Source: Thaumatotibia leucotreta
Lineage: Eukaryota > Arthropoda > Insecta > Lepidoptera > Tortricidae
Direction: 5' to 3'
Length of the DNA: 64,000 nt
Assembly (NCBI GenBank): GCA_025490895.1
Contig: JALPQI010031394.1
Location: 1-64,000 of the forward strand
How positions within the stretch are numbered: position 1 is the stretch's first letter; each line of letters opens with the position of its first letter. A program made the translations under genes and the position numbers. Of this stretch, positions 23,191 through 35,558 are shown piece by piece. The notes beneath the pieces were generated by a model, which worked only from the letters and a program-made list of their open reading frames with translations, ran no database searches and was not told the origin of the DNA.

Positions 23191-23658
23191 TGAGGATTTT
23201 CTCGACAACGTATGCTACTAGTTGACGCCACTTAGCCGTAAGCCGTTACTTCAAAGAAAAACTAACTAGTAGGTTTTTTATATTTTAACACGAAACTATA
23301 GGCGCTCTGAGAATTTAGACAAGTTTCTAGACCTGTGCTGCCACCCTGGTAAACGTCATTTCCGAAAACCCTCATTGAGAACCTCCTCCATTTCATGAAG
23401 TCAATTAAAAAGTTGCCAGCCCATTTATTTCTATACTTGTTACCGACTGTACCCACTACGGTAATCGTTTCTCGGAGCCTGTGTCTCTGCGGCTGAGCCT
23501 TTCACGTCTAGACCGAGATCTATTTTCAGGCTTCACCTGATGTCTCGCGTAAGATTGATTGCTGTGAGACATGAACGAAATTGATAAAAAACACAATATT
23601 GATATTTACTTGCGTACGTAATATTATAGCTTTAAACAAGCAATTCTTGTAAAGATAA

Positions 23659-23949
23659 GGGTGCAGCTCCACTGATGCGGAGTGGAGCGGTGCTGTGCAA
23701 AATTGACCAATTACAGTCTTCAAATTCAAAGTCAAAGTATTCTTTATTCAATTAGGCCCAGCAACGAGCGCTTTTGAATCGTTAAACTAATTAGCGAATA
23801 AAAAAAACTACTTCCGGTTCTAACCCTACACCACTGCCTGAGAAGAATCCGGAAAGAAACTCAATTTCAAAATTCGAAACACTGTGATGCGGTATCATTG
23901 ACCGAGCTCCCACAGCTCCGGTCCGCTCCGCGTCAGTGAAGCCGCACCC
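23659..23949. mobile_element. PIF/Harbinger-like MITE (GGGTGCAGCTCCACTGA), split copy
   Basis: GGGTGCAGCTCCACTGATGC and CGTCAGTGAAGCCGCACCC are inverted ends flanked by TAA on both sides (3-bp duplication). The 150-bp body matches the copy at 51420-51569. It is split by the retroelement fragment at 23732-23872. Confidence 0.85.
23732..23872 (-). mobile_element. Retroelement 3' fragment nested in the MITE
   Basis: The inserted block begins CAAAGTCAAAGTATTCTTTA and TTCAATTAGGCCCAGC and ends near AGAAGAATCCGGAAAGAAAC. A TCAAAG-type repeat next to a TTTATT (AATAAA reversed) is typical of the tail of a moth retroelement on the - strand. A similar GTCAAA repeat is at 46483-46508. Confidence 0.55.
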
Positions 23950-24207
23950 TAAATGTGCTCACGTGTCTCATACGTCATCGTCATGTTAGTATTTTATAAA
24001 ATCGGACTAAGATATTACGCGCGTTAATGGCGTAGCTGCAGCTCATGGTACGGCTACTGCTAGTCCAACATAGCCGGTACCATCAGTTGGAAAGTAAAGG
24101 ATACGTTAGGTTTTACTCGATACGTAATGCATTCTGTCGCGCTCGCACAAACATATTGGAGCGAGTGCCTACCATGGGATACCGCGACGTTATTACATCA
24201 TCATCAG

Positions 24208-24622
24208 TATACCTCGATATTTTTCTAGCAGGAACGAGAGGTTGACAAAATTAGACATCAATATAACTGTTATCGATAAGCCTTATTATAGTCGATAAAT
24301 AAATTTAATAAATAAAAAAATTGCCGTAACTTAGAGATTAATTACAATCCTACTCAAAATGATATATAATTGTTTTCATAACTAGTATTTAGTACCCATC
24401 AAAATTGCAAAGATTAATAAAATATACTCTAAAGCCATAGGAAATGATTAATATGAAATATAAGATATTTAGAACAAAGCCTAGATGAATCCTGTATTTC
24501 TTGGTTACCTGTTTTTACGGAGTTAGCATTTTTATGAGAACAGGATGAACTCATCGATAACAGTTATGTCGATGTTTAATTTTGTCAATCAAGAGTTCTT
24601 GCTAGAAAAATATCGAGGTATA
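24208..24622. mobile_element. TIR element of the TACCTCGATATTTTT family, copy 2
   Basis: TATACCTCGATATTTTTCTA, GCAGGAACGAGAGG at the left and CTAGAAAAATATCGAGGTATA at the right form about 45-bp TIRs. Both flanks read ATCATCAG, an apparent 8-bp target duplication as made by hAT-type transposases. The target is the CAT-rich head of a CATCATCAGCC repeat, so part of the match could be chance. Interior matches 5707-6218. Confidence 0.85.
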
Positions 24623-24890
24623 ATCATCAGCCTATCTCAGTCCACTGCTGGACGTAGGCCTCTCCTATTACTTATACTATGCGTATAGACACATTATGAG
24701 GTAATTGCCCATAATCGTCACGCTGGGCAAGCGGATTGGCGATCGGAGTAATGTGTACACTATGATGACGCTGCCCGTCATCAATCTTTTATAAAATAAT
24801 GGTCAGTGCCACTTAAATCCCTTAGTCGACTCTTACGACACCCGCAGGAGGAGTTGGGGTGGTGACACAAATTAATTCTTACTGCCGCGG
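24623..24890 (+). repeat. CATCATCAGCC repeat, copy 5
   Basis: ATCATCAGCCTATCTCAGTC, CACTGCTGGACGTAGGCCTC, CATAATCGTCACGCTGGGCA, GATGACGCTGCCCGTC and ACCCGCAGGAGGAGTTGGGG run in forward order. Its first bases were duplicated by the preceding TIR insertion. Confidence 0.8.
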
Positions 24891-25296
24891 AATCTCATGG
24901 CACGGCTACTGCTTTACGTAGGTAGCCTAACGTTCAGCAGAGATTGGCAAAAAGTTATTTGAATACTTCCTTAAATTACATTTATATTATACTACACACT
25001 GTATTTATGTGTATTTTGGAATCTTTATTTCAAAGTACGCGTACAAAAGCAATCGGAAAGAGTAATTGGATTACTTTGTACTCAATTCTGGTATTAGGGC
25101 TGCTGCTGCTAAGTTCCCTTAGTGATATTCCTGATATTCTTTGGTATAACGCTATGGTTTCGCAACGCCCGTCTACACCCGCGTTGCTACGGCGTAGCAT
25201 CTCTGCTCTACGACGTAGATATTCGAAAGACTCGATGTCGATGGCGCTCGTCGGTAGCAACAATACCGTAATTATCACCGTACCAGTACCGTATTT

Positions 25297-25560
25297 GTCA
25301 GCCTCCGTAGCCAAGTTGATAGTAACCCTGCCTACGAAGCTGTAGGTTCCGGATTCGAGCCCCGGCGAGGGCATTATTTGTGTATTTATTTATCACAAAT
25401 ATTTGTTCCTTGGTCATGGCTCTATGTATTTAAGTATCTATATGTATATATCTATTATATATATCGTCGCCTGGTACCCACATCACAAGCCTTAATTGAG
25501 CTTACCGTGGGACTAGGTCGATTTGTGTAAGGTGTCCCAAGATATTTATTTATTTAATTT
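25297..25560 (+). mobile_element. tRNA-derived SINE
   Basis: Head: GTCAGCCTCCGTAGCCAAGT (A-box region), then CCTGCCTACGAAGC and a decayed B box GGATTCGAGCCCC. Body: ATTTATTTATCACAAATATT, TGTTCCTTGGTCATGG, ATATCGTCGCCTGGTACCC and AATTGAGCTTACCGTGGGAC. The tail is TATTTATTTATTTAATT. Pol III-type promoter boxes are likely inactive after mutation. Confidence 0.85.
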
Positions 25561-25689
25561 TATTTAATTATGCAGTAAACGACCAACTTTTATTTTTTGA
25601 CAATGTAAAAAGTGACCAAACTCAATACCTATGTTAAAGCTTAAATCTGATGGATAAAAAATAGTAAGTAGTTAGTCACTTTCTGTAAA

Positions 25690-25905
25690 ACTACAGACAT
25701 CATCAACCCGTGAGCGCCCACTGCAGCATAGGCCTCTCTTCGCGTACGCCATTCGTCACAGTCTTTTGCCAATTGACCCAGAAGCAACTCACATATTTCG
25801 TAATATCGTCGACCCATCGAGATAGATAAGAGTACGTGCAACGCTTCATTTTCCTTAAAGTGGCCAACAATCCGTTAGAATTTTGGTCCACCTGCCATCA
25901 CGTTA
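25690..25905 (-). pseudogene. RTE-type LINE tail, reversed and frameshifted
   Basis: On the - strand, fragments such as SRWVDDITKY, WQKTVTNGVREERP and, in another frame, LAKDCDEWRTRREAYAAVGA match the RTE C-terminal signature (WVDDI..., ...DEWRTREEAY...). At least one frame change separates them. It is a dead 5'-truncated copy. Confidence 0.75.
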
Positions 25906-26099
25906 CCTAATAATGTGTCCCGCACAGCAGTATGTATGCAACATGTATGGAACAGGGTATTCTTTTTTAGATTTTTGTTGCCGAAATGGCAAAAACGGAA
26001 TCCTAATGGAGTCGTCATGACCGTCTGTCCGTCTGTCACAGCTGATTTATTTTTCGATTCATTTAGCATGAGGGATATCAATGGAATAATTCTTTGAAT

Positions 26100-26215
26100 G
26101 ATACAAAGGTTTCTAGACAACCGATTTCTTCACGATTCCACCATCAGACGCTGACGGTACCAACGGAACAATTTCGAGGTTATATCCGTTCGATAAAGAA
26201 AAATAGCAAAAATAA
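26100..26215 (-). repeat. ACCGACTTC-family repeat, short copy
   Basis: CCATCAGACGCTGACGGTAC, CAACGGAACAATTTCGAGG and TATATCCGTTCGATAAAGA correspond to CATCAGACCGCAACTTGGTG, CAACGGGACCATCTCGGGG and TACACGTTCGATCACAAAGA at 50041-50105. Confidence 0.55.
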
Positions 26216-26343
26216 TAAAACCTACAGGCTTATCAATAATTCGTTACATCAAAAGTCTTTTCATTACACTTGCTGTCTAAGTGCGTCCTTGCTTTCATGC
26301 GTAGCGGGAGTAATAGAAATGTATGTCGGTACCGACGTAATTT

Positions 26344-26371
26344 AATACTCATACTCATACTCATACTCATT
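26344..26371. repeat. (ACTCAT)n tail, then TTTATTCATAACATTACA
   Basis: Four-plus ACTCAT units precede TTTATTC, which reads as AATAAA on the - strand. It is the likely 3' end of a retroelement whose body (26372 onward) I cannot recognise. Confidence 0.55.
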
Positions 26372-27864
26372 TATTCATAACATTACAATATTACATGTCA
26401 ACGTTTCATCATTCAAAGAATACAATTCATGATATAATAAATTCAATTAGTAGATATAAATTAATAGTTATTGATACAATAATAAAAAATATATATTTAT
26501 AGGTATGTCATCAGAGTAAATTATATAAACATTCTTAATTATTATTTATCGCATACGTCATAATAATATTGTGTTTTAAAATTTATTTTTTTGTCGGCAA
26601 GTGTGATGAAAAACATTGTATGCATCACGGTCGGTAAGCGGAATACTAACTCGAGTCATAAAATCGGCGTCGGGCTTCTAACACTGTGGTTAGTAATTCC
26701 GTAGTTACCTCCCTCGATACACAATGTACTATTATAAAAATAACATGATTAATTTAAATTGGAATGGTGGTAATCACTGTCGTTACTGTTGTGAAGGAAT
26801 GATGGTTGTTTACGTGATTAGCAATGACCTTCCGAAGTTTAAGGTCGACCCAATTTGTTAGAGGAAACTTGTTTTGTGTTCGAAACAAATAAGTTAAGGT
26901 ACACCGTTTTTCAGTGAGTTGAAAGGATGTCACAAAAAAAATCATAAATTTATCTGCAAATGTGTGATGTACGTGATAAAAAATAAATCAAGCTTTTAAT
27001 ATAAATTTACTTGCTGCTGCTCAGCCGAATAGCTTAGGAGTAATCGACACTCAAACTTGCACTTTTGTTTTTTCAAGACACCCAATCGAAAAACCTTTTT
27101 GGCTTAATTCCGGACTAGTATCTAATTTCAACTCTAAAGTAAGGAGAAGAAGGTGCATTGATTCCTGTTAAAGATCGGATCTCCAAAAACTCTCGAAAAA
27201 AATCAATTTTTTTTAAACGTTCGTAGCTCACGACTGATGCAGCTGAGCGGTTGCTGTATACTAGCGAGCGAGAGGGTCGGGATGAAATGACGTCATTTAT
27301 AATATAGCCAGTGAGGAAAAAATACCTACTACTATGTTAGTAGTTATTGCGGTCATCCGATCTTACATTAGATCCGATCTTAGCCGGGTGTACCTTACCT
27401 TTTACAAGGGTTATTTTTTTATGTTTTTATGAGAGAAATAATCTCTATTGATGTAATGGAAATAAGCCCTTTTGAAAAGACATTCCTCATTTGCACTTTA
27501 TATTGAAGTGACATGGTTCGAATATGAAATAATCAAGGCTCGATTTAGAAGAATAACGCTTACTCTTGAATAGTAATGTGAAAACTCTATAGTAATTTGA
27601 AACTAGCATCTTAAAGTAAGCGAACTCTTCTTCGAACTAAAGTTTGGTGAAATCGAGCTTTAGATACCGATTTTTTCTCCATACAAAAGAACGGTTCCAA
27701 TTTCGTTATTTTACGTTCTTCGATATATAAATTCTTTGTTAATTGGAGTAATTTAAAGATACGATATTGTTAATGGTAGTTATACTCCATAAAGAGAACA
27801 CAACATTTTAGAATATTGGGCTATTTCGAGATGTTTTCTAAAAAAACCACTTTCGTTCCCTGTA

Positions 27865-27998
27865 TGCTTAGCACATGATTGGCGCGACAGTATCTCGCCG
27901 CGAGATAATCTATCCGTCCCTCTTTTGTTAATATAGCTAGTGAAAGACGGAAGATCTATCTCGCGGTGACATACTATCGCACCAATCATGTGCTAAGC
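27865..27998. mobile_element. Palindromic MITE, about 134 bp
   Basis: GCTTAGCACATGATTGGCGC and GACAGTATCTCGCCGCGAGATA pair with TATCTCGCGGTGACATACT and ATCGCACCAATCATGTGCTA at the right arm. The loop is about 45 bases. Confidence 0.85.
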
Positions 27999-28394
27999 CT
28001 GCTGGTTGAGACTTTAAAACTCTCACAGAATAAAGTGTCGATGACAAATTTATCGTGTCTCTATGATCTTCAATATCCATTGGCCTGGAGCTAATTAAGA
28101 CATACAGATAAATTCTGACGTTTGTTAAAAACTACGAAGGAAACAGATTATGAACAAAAACCTTTTAGTATTGCTATCGCCCTCATTGTACTTATAAAAT
28201 AAAATAAAATAAATGCTGAATCTTCAGCTAGTACGATTTTCTGTGACCTCCAATTAACAGTTTTGCTGCGCTAGTCTCGAATCGCGAAAAACCTGTGTTT
28301 CGCCATATTCGGCCGTTTCGAAATAATATTTAGTCATTCTCTACCTCTAGGATACCTAATGCTTGTATAAAAATATCGTAACTGTGCTAGTAAT

Positions 28395-28672
28395 GTTTGC
28401 CGCGTGTTGACCACAGTAAGAAATAATAATACATTTGTCGTAAATCGTTTGGGTGTCGTAAGAATCGGCTAAGAGAAATCTGTGTCATTGGGCATTTATT
28501 TATTGTAGAACGATGATAGGCAGCAGCATCAATATAGCGAATACACTACTGCTATCGCCAACCTGCTTGCCCAGCGTGGCGATTGAAGACATTTAGCTCC
28601 TAATGTGTCCACACGTAATAGGAGAGGCATTTGTCCAGAAGTGGACTGATATAGGCTTATGTTGATGATACT
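28395..28672 (-). repeat. CATCATCAGCC repeat, copy 6 (reversed)
   Basis: GACCACAGTAAGAAATAATA, GTCGTAAGAATCGGCTAAGA, CAGCAGCATCAATATAGCGA, CTTGCCCAGCGTGGCGATTG, GAGGCATTTGTCCAGAAGTG and GGCTTATGTTGATGAT are in the reverse orientation. Confidence 0.75.
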
Positions 28673-29536
28673 TTTATGTACCACGGCTGTGGCAATTATA
28701 TGAACGTAAATTTAGGAATTACAGAAATAAAATTAAAATTGTAAAATTGGCTTTAAAAAAATACCTCATTAATTAGTAAGAACACAGAACGTATGACTGT
28801 AAATAAATACAGCATTGGTTTCAACGAAACGTTTCATGCATATTTGAATTAATTTGTTCCTTATTCGGTCAACCATTCATTCGGTACGATACTTTGCTGC
28901 GGGTAAATGCAAATACGAGTACTGTGCATTGTTAAAATGAGACCAAAATTCGAAATGCAAACGTAATGGTTTCAACTTAACATATTAAAATCGGTCGTTT
29001 ACGTCGCTACGTAAAGTACCTCATCATTCAAAACAACCTTTAATGAGGATTTGCAAATTGGTGATAATATTAATAATAATGAAGGGGGAAATAATAAAAA
29101 AACAGTTGATTTTTTATGTGACAAAGTAGACAACTGAGCTCACAGTAAATGTAGGAACCTGTGTGTAAAAAAGTTGTATAAACGTTTTTCTTATTTGTAG
29201 CTAAGCGTACGGTCTCCTTGTTTCTTTTTGATAAACAGGGTACCTAGTTGGATTAATTACACGCTGCCTTTTATATTTAAAAAAGCCCCTAGGACAGCTA
29301 ACCGGTCGCTTTACATGGTTATTAATTTATTTTCAGGTGTAGTTAGAACGTGTCGCATTACTTCTTCTAACAATCGCAGATATCTTGTTACCTTGCATAA
29401 CGGGACATAAAAGCAACAAAAAAGTAGATCCTCCTAATAGTTTATTTTTATATCATGCGAAAATTTTACTCCTAGTCCTACGGTTCTATTAAGGCGCGTA
29501 TTAATTATATTTAATACATTATACATTTGAATAGGT

Positions 29537-29755
29537 GGGTCAAAATTTTCGTTGTCTTGTTTCGTACCACTCTGTCACGCTTTTAGTTGCTGTTTCGACT
29601 CAGTATATAAAAAAATCCGGAGCACTTGTATTTCTTTTTCCCGCTGGATTTTAATCCATACATCAGAAATTGAAAACAAAACATCATCTCATACAAAAAC
29701 CACTGCGTCACGTTTTTAGGGACACAAAATAAGGCAACGAAAACAATTTTGACGC
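29537..29755. mobile_element. GGGTCAAAATT MITE, copy 1
   Basis: A 219-bp element that is the reverse complement of 51872-52099. Shared words include TCGTTGTCTTGTTTCGTACC, CTGTCACGCTTTTAGTTGCT, GTTTCGACTCAGTATATA and CACTGCGTCACGTTTTTAGG. The ends GGGTCAAAATTTTCGTTGTC and AACGAAAACAATTTTGAC are inverted. Confidence 0.9.
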
Positions 29756-30152
29756 AGGTACATAGAAGCTAACGATAACTCTCATTCTCTCATTCTTATT
29801 CTCGTTCATAACCATGTCCACGTTGGCCATTATTTGATTTACCCAACTAAATTTTTTTGCTCGTAGACAAACTTGCGCGTATACCAAATAAGACTAAACC
29901 AAACCCTCCTCAAGAAGTAATTTAATCTAATCGTACAGTAATTATTTATGTTGCTCGAGGGAAAACACAGATTGCAAAAATATATCCAAGATAAATTGCT
30001 GTTGTCAACATAATTGACAAGTTATTATAATGCCAGTACAAATGTATTGAATATTTTTTGTCATCGTACTTCATCGTTTTCATTTTATATTGGCTTTAGT
30101 GCGAGGGTTCTATTCGTTTCGGATTTGCTGAAGATGCGAATTCATTGGCTTT

Positions 30153-30390
30153 TAATAAATAATAATTATCTTCGGACATCTTACACAAATCGACCTAGTC
30201 CCACGGTAAGCTCAATTAAGGCTTGTGATGTGGGTACCAAATGACGATACATATACATAGATTCCTGATTTGTTGTTCTTAAATACGTACATAGACACAA
30301 TCAAGGAACAAATATTTGTGATAAATAAATACACAGATAATTCCCTCGCCGGGATTCGAACCCGGAACCTGCAGCTCCGTAGACAGGACA
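30153..30390 (-). mobile_element. tRNA-derived SINE, reversed, head truncated
   Basis: TTACACAAATCGACCTAGTC, CCACGGTAAGCTCAATTAAG, AGGAACAAATATTTGTGATA and GGGATTCGAACCCGGAACCT (B box on the - strand) are present. The A-box end beyond 30390 is missing. Confidence 0.85.
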
Positions 30391-30627
30391 CCTTTGCCTT
30401 TGCGTGAACAATCCCCTAATTAAAAAGTCTAAGCAAGCCGATAAGTCTTAACACACTAAAGGAGACATCCAGCAACCTGAAACACACACTGAGTTTCGTG
30501 GAGGAGCTTGGATGGTTGGAATAGGGCTACCTCGCTTTCACGCATCAAAAGCACAATGGATGTAGAGTTTCGGAAAAAGCCCAGTTAAACTAACTAACTA
30601 AGCCGATAGTCTTGTCTCCCCATCATC

Positions 30628-30720
30628 ATCATTATCTCAGCCATAAGACGTCTACTGCTAAACATAGTCCCTCCCCTCTGGACTTCCACATGTACCGGTT
30701 AGATGCGACCTGCATCCAGC
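30628..30720 (-). pseudogene. RTE-type LINE tail fragment, reversed
   Basis: CAGCCATAAGACGTCTACTG, CCCTCCCCTCTGGACTTCCA and CATGTACCGGTTAGATGCGA with CCTGCATCCAGCG are the reverse complement of the 3' end of the copy at 9876-10137 (CATTTAACCGGTACATGTGG). Confidence 0.75.
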
Positions 30721-30874
30721 GTTTCCCCATATGAAATTTAAATTTACTGACGAATTTTTATTCTGACTCCTTGTCAGTAAGTCCTCTTACTGAGTATAAC
30801 AATTAACAATAAAAGAACGGACACTTTTTGTTACAAAACGGTTACAACTCAGGATAAAGCTCAACGCCAGCGCT

Positions 30875-31005
30875 GGGGGGTTACCATGACATACTAATGC
30901 GATTCAATTTAGGTTCGGGAAAGGAACAGAGATATACGATTCGTATAGCCTTGTCCCTTTCTCTCGACCTAAACTGAATCGCATTAGTAAGTCATGGTAG
31001 CCCCC
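30875..31005. mobile_element. GGGGGTTACCATGAC MITE, copy 1
   Basis: GGGGGGTTACCATGACATAC and TAATGCGATTCA at the left pair with TGAATCGCATTAGTAAG and TCATGGTAGCCCCC at the right. The second copy is at 34024-34157, 68-75 percent alike by eye in the loop and closer in the arms. Confidence 0.9.
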
Positions 31006-32264
31006 TGTTCTGCCGCTGTAGCCCTGGTGTGGCGCAATAAGGCACGCTTAAACAGTTTTTCGTTATCTACAACTTATTAAAAACGAATATTAAGTTTGGC
31101 CAGGACTTATCTCTTCCGTGCATAGTCAGAGAGAACCATTCTGGCTTTATTAAGAATATGCTAATATTGCCACCCCGAAAAGAGGGATGTAGATATGCAC
31201 TTTTTCTTGTTTCTACTAACCGACAAACAAGTTAACCACGCTATATTAAAACTAAGTAAAAAACTAGACAGGATGGAACAGAACGACGATCCCTCCCGCT
31301 ATTGACCGAGTCTACCAACCATTACGATGAACTTTCTGTATTGTACCAACATCGAAATATCTTTAAAAAAATTAACCCCTCATACAAAGTGAGTGATTAG
31401 TTAAAAGTTCAATAGTAGGGAAATGTAAATTTTCCATGTACGCTTTAGATGCTGGTCCTATACTGAAAGTTCATTATAATATGGTTGGTAGACTCTTTAC
31501 GCCGGGAAGGATAGTCACGTTCCACCATGTATAAAATCAAACTAAGACGAATACTTTACGTTTTCAGTTACTCAACTCAGACATTGCAGTATTATTTTCC
31601 GTGTATACCAACTAGGAACGGAATCTCCAGTTCATGAATGTATGGTCGTACAATTTCATGCTTAGATTGTGCTGCGGCAGCCATATTAGCATATGAATGC
31701 TCCTGAACGTGAACTCAATAGTACCCTGATTCAACTCTATGGGACGTGTAGCCGCATTATGAGTTAGCAAGTAGCGTTGTCGACAGTTTTCACTCGATGC
31801 GTAAAGTAAGGTTTGTCAACGAATTAAAGTAGCCATGGTAAAATCAGTCTCCACTATTACCCGATAGTTCCATGTAGTTTTAACAGCCATGGGACTGTAA
31901 ATTAATACTTCTGTTTTATGTTTCAAAATCCAAAAGCATTTGCTTAAAAGTCGTCCAAATCAAAATAACTTCACATAATGCTTGTTAAAAGTTTACGCCC
32001 AAAAAGTGCGATCTTCTTTTTAAGGTTCTCTAAATCATCTCCGAAAATTGTTTGTACAAATATTATACATCGCAACCAATTTTTCGCATAAAGTCATTTC
32101 GCCGAATGATCATGTTCCAATTGAATTTTATGAAATAGTTTCATTTCCCAACTAAATGGTTGGCAATTCAATCTTTGGGCTTGGTTTTTAATTGGAACTT
32201 TTTATAATACATATTTTCATGTGGTTTATGGTTTAGTTGGTTTAATATCATTATATTATAGTGT

Positions 32265-32530
32265 CAGCATCCGTAGCCTAGTTGGTAGCGACCCTGCCTA
32301 CGAAGCTGGAGGTTCCGGGTTCGAATCCCGGCAAGGGCATTATTTGTGTATTTATTTATCACAAATATTTGTTCCTTGGTCATGGCTGTCTATGTATTTA
32401 AGTATTTATATGTATCTATCTATTATATATCTCGTCGCCTGGTACCCACAACACAAGCCTTAATTGAGCTTACCGTGGGACTAGGTTAATTTGTGTAAGA
32501 TGTCCCAAGATATTTATTTATCATTATTAT
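32265..32530 (+). mobile_element. tRNA-derived SINE, complete reference copy
   Basis: Head CAGCATCCGTAGCCTAGTTG G (A box), CCTGCCTACGAAGCTGGAGG and GGTTCGAATCCC (perfect B box). Body TTATTTGTGTATTTATTTAT, CTTGGTCATGGCTGTCTATG, CTCGTCGCCTGGTACCC and TTAATTGAGCTTACCGTGGG. The tail is AGATATTTATTTATC. Head and B box are well preserved, so it is relatively young. It is transcribed by Pol III in the family model. Confidence 0.9.
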
Positions 32531-33376
32531 TAATATACATTTAGTTAACTAACAACAAAACAGTCGGTTCTGGCGCTTCGCCGGCCGCTGCCGCGGCACG
32601 CTCGCTTTGCTCGCTCGGCTCGCGCGCTGTATGGTCGCAGTTTCACCTAACACTCCTCCTCGCTTCGCTCGTCGTCGTACCTAACTGGACTCTGTGAAAT
32701 GTTTTTTAACGGTATTCTTTGTTAGAAAATTTCGGATTTCAGAAGAGACTTCTGTTAGCGGCGATAAATTACGAAGGTGATACTACTGTTCTGCTTTCTT
32801 GATAATTCATAAAACTTTTTAAACTTACCGTAAAAAGTTAAGGAGACAATTAGCAACAATACAAAATAAACATTTTATTCTTATAGCACTAAACTTGATA
32901 TTCGGTAGATCCCTATATTGTGATTAGACTCTTTTTGTCATACATAATTAAAATAAAATTGAATCAGTATTTCAAATAAGTATGTTCTGAAATAATTTGA
33001 AAACAGAATAAGATAGCTCAAATAGATAGAACCCGTCAACCAAAGTAATTGATACTGGGATTTTCTATTACACGATTATATCTGATTTTAACCGAAATAC
33101 GAAGGTTTTTTTTAAGAACTCACGTACGTGCCGAGTAAGCGGTAACATACGCCTTACTTGCAAACTCATGGCACGGTACCTACGGCTACTGTTTGAAAAT
33201 TACGAGACATGAAATGATTATGAGAATGGATATTATTTGAATGTTAACGTTATATCTAGGTAAGATTATCCAAGGCAAACGGAACTATTATTATAATAAC
33301 TTTAATTTCTGACGAGATACATATACGTAATAAGCTAATTATACTACTACTTATGAAGTAATTTCTTTATCATTAA

Positions 33377-33815
33377 ATACAGGGTGTTACGAAAATGGTG
33401 ACAAAAGATAATAAAACAAGAATCTATTAATGATTTTGGACAACTTTTATTATGGGACCAAATATGAAAATTCAAGAAAAAAAGGACACCTCCATTGTTT
33501 TTCCATACAAATGGGCTAAGATAGGTTGACCAAAATGTATGGAAGCATCGATTTTTTCTTGAGGTTGAGCCCCATAGTAAAAATTTGTTCAAAATAGAAT
33601 ATTTTCTTCGGTTAGGTACTGCGACGATCACTCATGACATAAAACTATACTAGTAAAACGGATAAACTCGCGTATATGAATACAATTTAACTTCATCCCG
33701 ACGTTTCGAACACTTTACAGTGTAGTGTGATGTAATGAATATACGCGTGTTTATCCGTTTTATAGTTTTGTTCAAAATTATTAACAGATTCATGTTTTAT
33801 TATCTTGTATCGCCT
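33377..33815. mobile_element. TIR element with nested second element
   Basis: ATACAGGGTGTTACGAAAAT, AAAGATAATAAAACAAGAAT and CTATTAATGATTTTGG at the left pair with AAATTATTAACAGATTCAT and GTTTTATTATCTTG at the right; the right terminus is truncated. Inside, 33640-33770 is a second inverted-repeat insert: AAACTATACTAGTAAAACGG, ATAAACTCGCGTATAT against ATATACGCGTGTTTATCCG and TTTTATAGTTTT. Its centre holds CCCGACGTTTCGAACACTTT. Confidence 0.75.
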
Positions 33816-33884
33816 AAAGCTGCACCCGGGTTTAAATTACGTTGAGGGTATGTGGACATTTTCTAATATATTGACGTGTCAACA

Positions 33885-34385
33885 TCATCAGCCTCAGATC
33901 ACTGCTGTAGATTTATGACGATTCCGTGTTAGTCGTTCATCGGCATTGACATCACGTTCTGACAAGTATGCAAGTGCGAGGGTAGCGGGTAGCACGATAA
34001 ACGGTTGACCATCATAAGCCTCCTGGGGGGTTACCATGACGTACTAATGCGGTTCAGTTTGGGTCGAGAAAAAGGGACAAGGCTATACGAGTCGTATATC
34101 ACGGTCCCTTTCACTGCACCTAAATTTAACCGCATTAATACGTCATGGTAACCCCCTGGACATTTCATTACGCATTAGGCGATAAATGCTCATAATCGCC
34201 ACACAGTAAGCGGTTTCGAAATTGCTATAGTGTGTCTACTATGATGATGCTGCAGCCCATCATCAATCTTCTATCAATGAATGGTCAGTGACACTTCAAT
34301 CCCCATAGTCGACTCGTACGACACCCTCGGCAAGAGTTGGGGCGGGGACAAATGTATTCTTACTGCCGTCACCACACGGCCAGTT
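33885..34385 (+). repeat. CATCATCAGCC repeat, copy 7, split by a MITE
   Basis: CATCATCAGCCTCAGATCAC at the start, then unrelated sequence and the GGGGGTTACCATGAC MITE (34024-34157). It continues with AATCGCCACACAGTAAGCGG, CAGCCCATCATCAATCTTC and TTCTTACTGCCGTCACCACA. Confidence 0.7.
34024..34157. mobile_element. GGGGGTTACCATGAC MITE, copy 2
   Basis: TGGGGGGTTACCATGACGTA and CTAATGCGGTT pair with AACCGCATTAATACG and TCATGGTAACCCCC. Flanks CCT/TGG are not an obvious direct duplication. Confidence 0.9.
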
Positions 34386-35558
34386 AATATAGATGGTCAG
34401 AAAATATAAGCATTTTATCTTCATGTTATTAGTAATGATTTTGTGATATAATAATCGCATTTATTATAGTTTTCGTTGGAAGATATTTTAGGCTTAGTGC
34501 GATGTAAAATACCACGCCAGGTTTAATATCTATTACGAGCTTAAAAGCGTACTCAACTATGTTAAAATACCTGGAAAATACTGCAAATCCTGAAATACTC
34601 GTTGAATTTTAAGCATAGAGAAACATTCGCTGACCTAGTTTTAGAACAAGTATCATCGTTTCGCTGCATTTATTAATATGAAGCTGGAAAACACAATTTA
34701 GAATTTGATAGCGTTTAATACTTAGGTAGTGCATTTGGGAGAGATATAACTAGTGATATGTATTGCTCTAATATTTTTAAGTAATATCACGAAAAAATTT
34801 CAAATACCATTTGCACCTCTTTATTAAAGAGGTACTTAGGTAGCTATCAATTTTTCTCTACGACTTAGTTTAGCTGTTTCAATAAATTAATATAAGCACG
34901 TTTAATACTGTATATATGTAACTAAATTTATTGTAGGTACTTAGCTTAGTAATGCACAAAAACATATATACATAATGTTAAAATGGTTTCTCCTACTGCT
35001 ATTTAGCAAATGAAATATAATTTATTTATTTCATATTTTATAGTCAGTGACGTTTTAGAAGTTAGTAATTTCTTAGTGGGTAGAAGAATACGTAATCTAC
35101 CTACTACAAAATTAGCAATAGCAGTTGCATCATATAAACATATTCTATGTTTCGAAATATTCAATATTTGGAAAAACTATGTAAAATATTTCATAGAGAT
35201 TTTTTACTTTTAAATAAGAGCTATCTTCGCCAGTACCATATTCTGTCAACAATAACTGTCTAACTACATATTTAACTTGACTCTAAATAAAACACTTCAA
35301 ATGAACATTTTCGCACTCCGCTAACAAGGCTTCCTTTGACAAAGGGTACCTTCATTACCTTGTTATTTAGCAAAGTCACCCAGCAGCCAGCATTTACGTT
35401 TCACCTTTTGTACACTCTGTCATTTGTAGGACACAGCACGAAATAGGCTGAAATTATCAAGCAGATGTTCGTACAAATAAACACATGGTCGGACATTTGA
35501 TACGTTTCACCGCTTCTAACCTTTGTATATATGGCCAGTGGTTTAGGGTGTAATAAAA

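Noticed and set aside
24944..25374. Overlapping 133- and 114-codon frames on opposite strands
   Set aside because: Both run into the tRNA-like head of the SINE at 25297; no recognisable protein features.
32265..32340. Apparent tRNA gene
   Set aside because: A and B boxes are present, but the sequence continues into a SINE body with other copies in the window; not a free tRNA.
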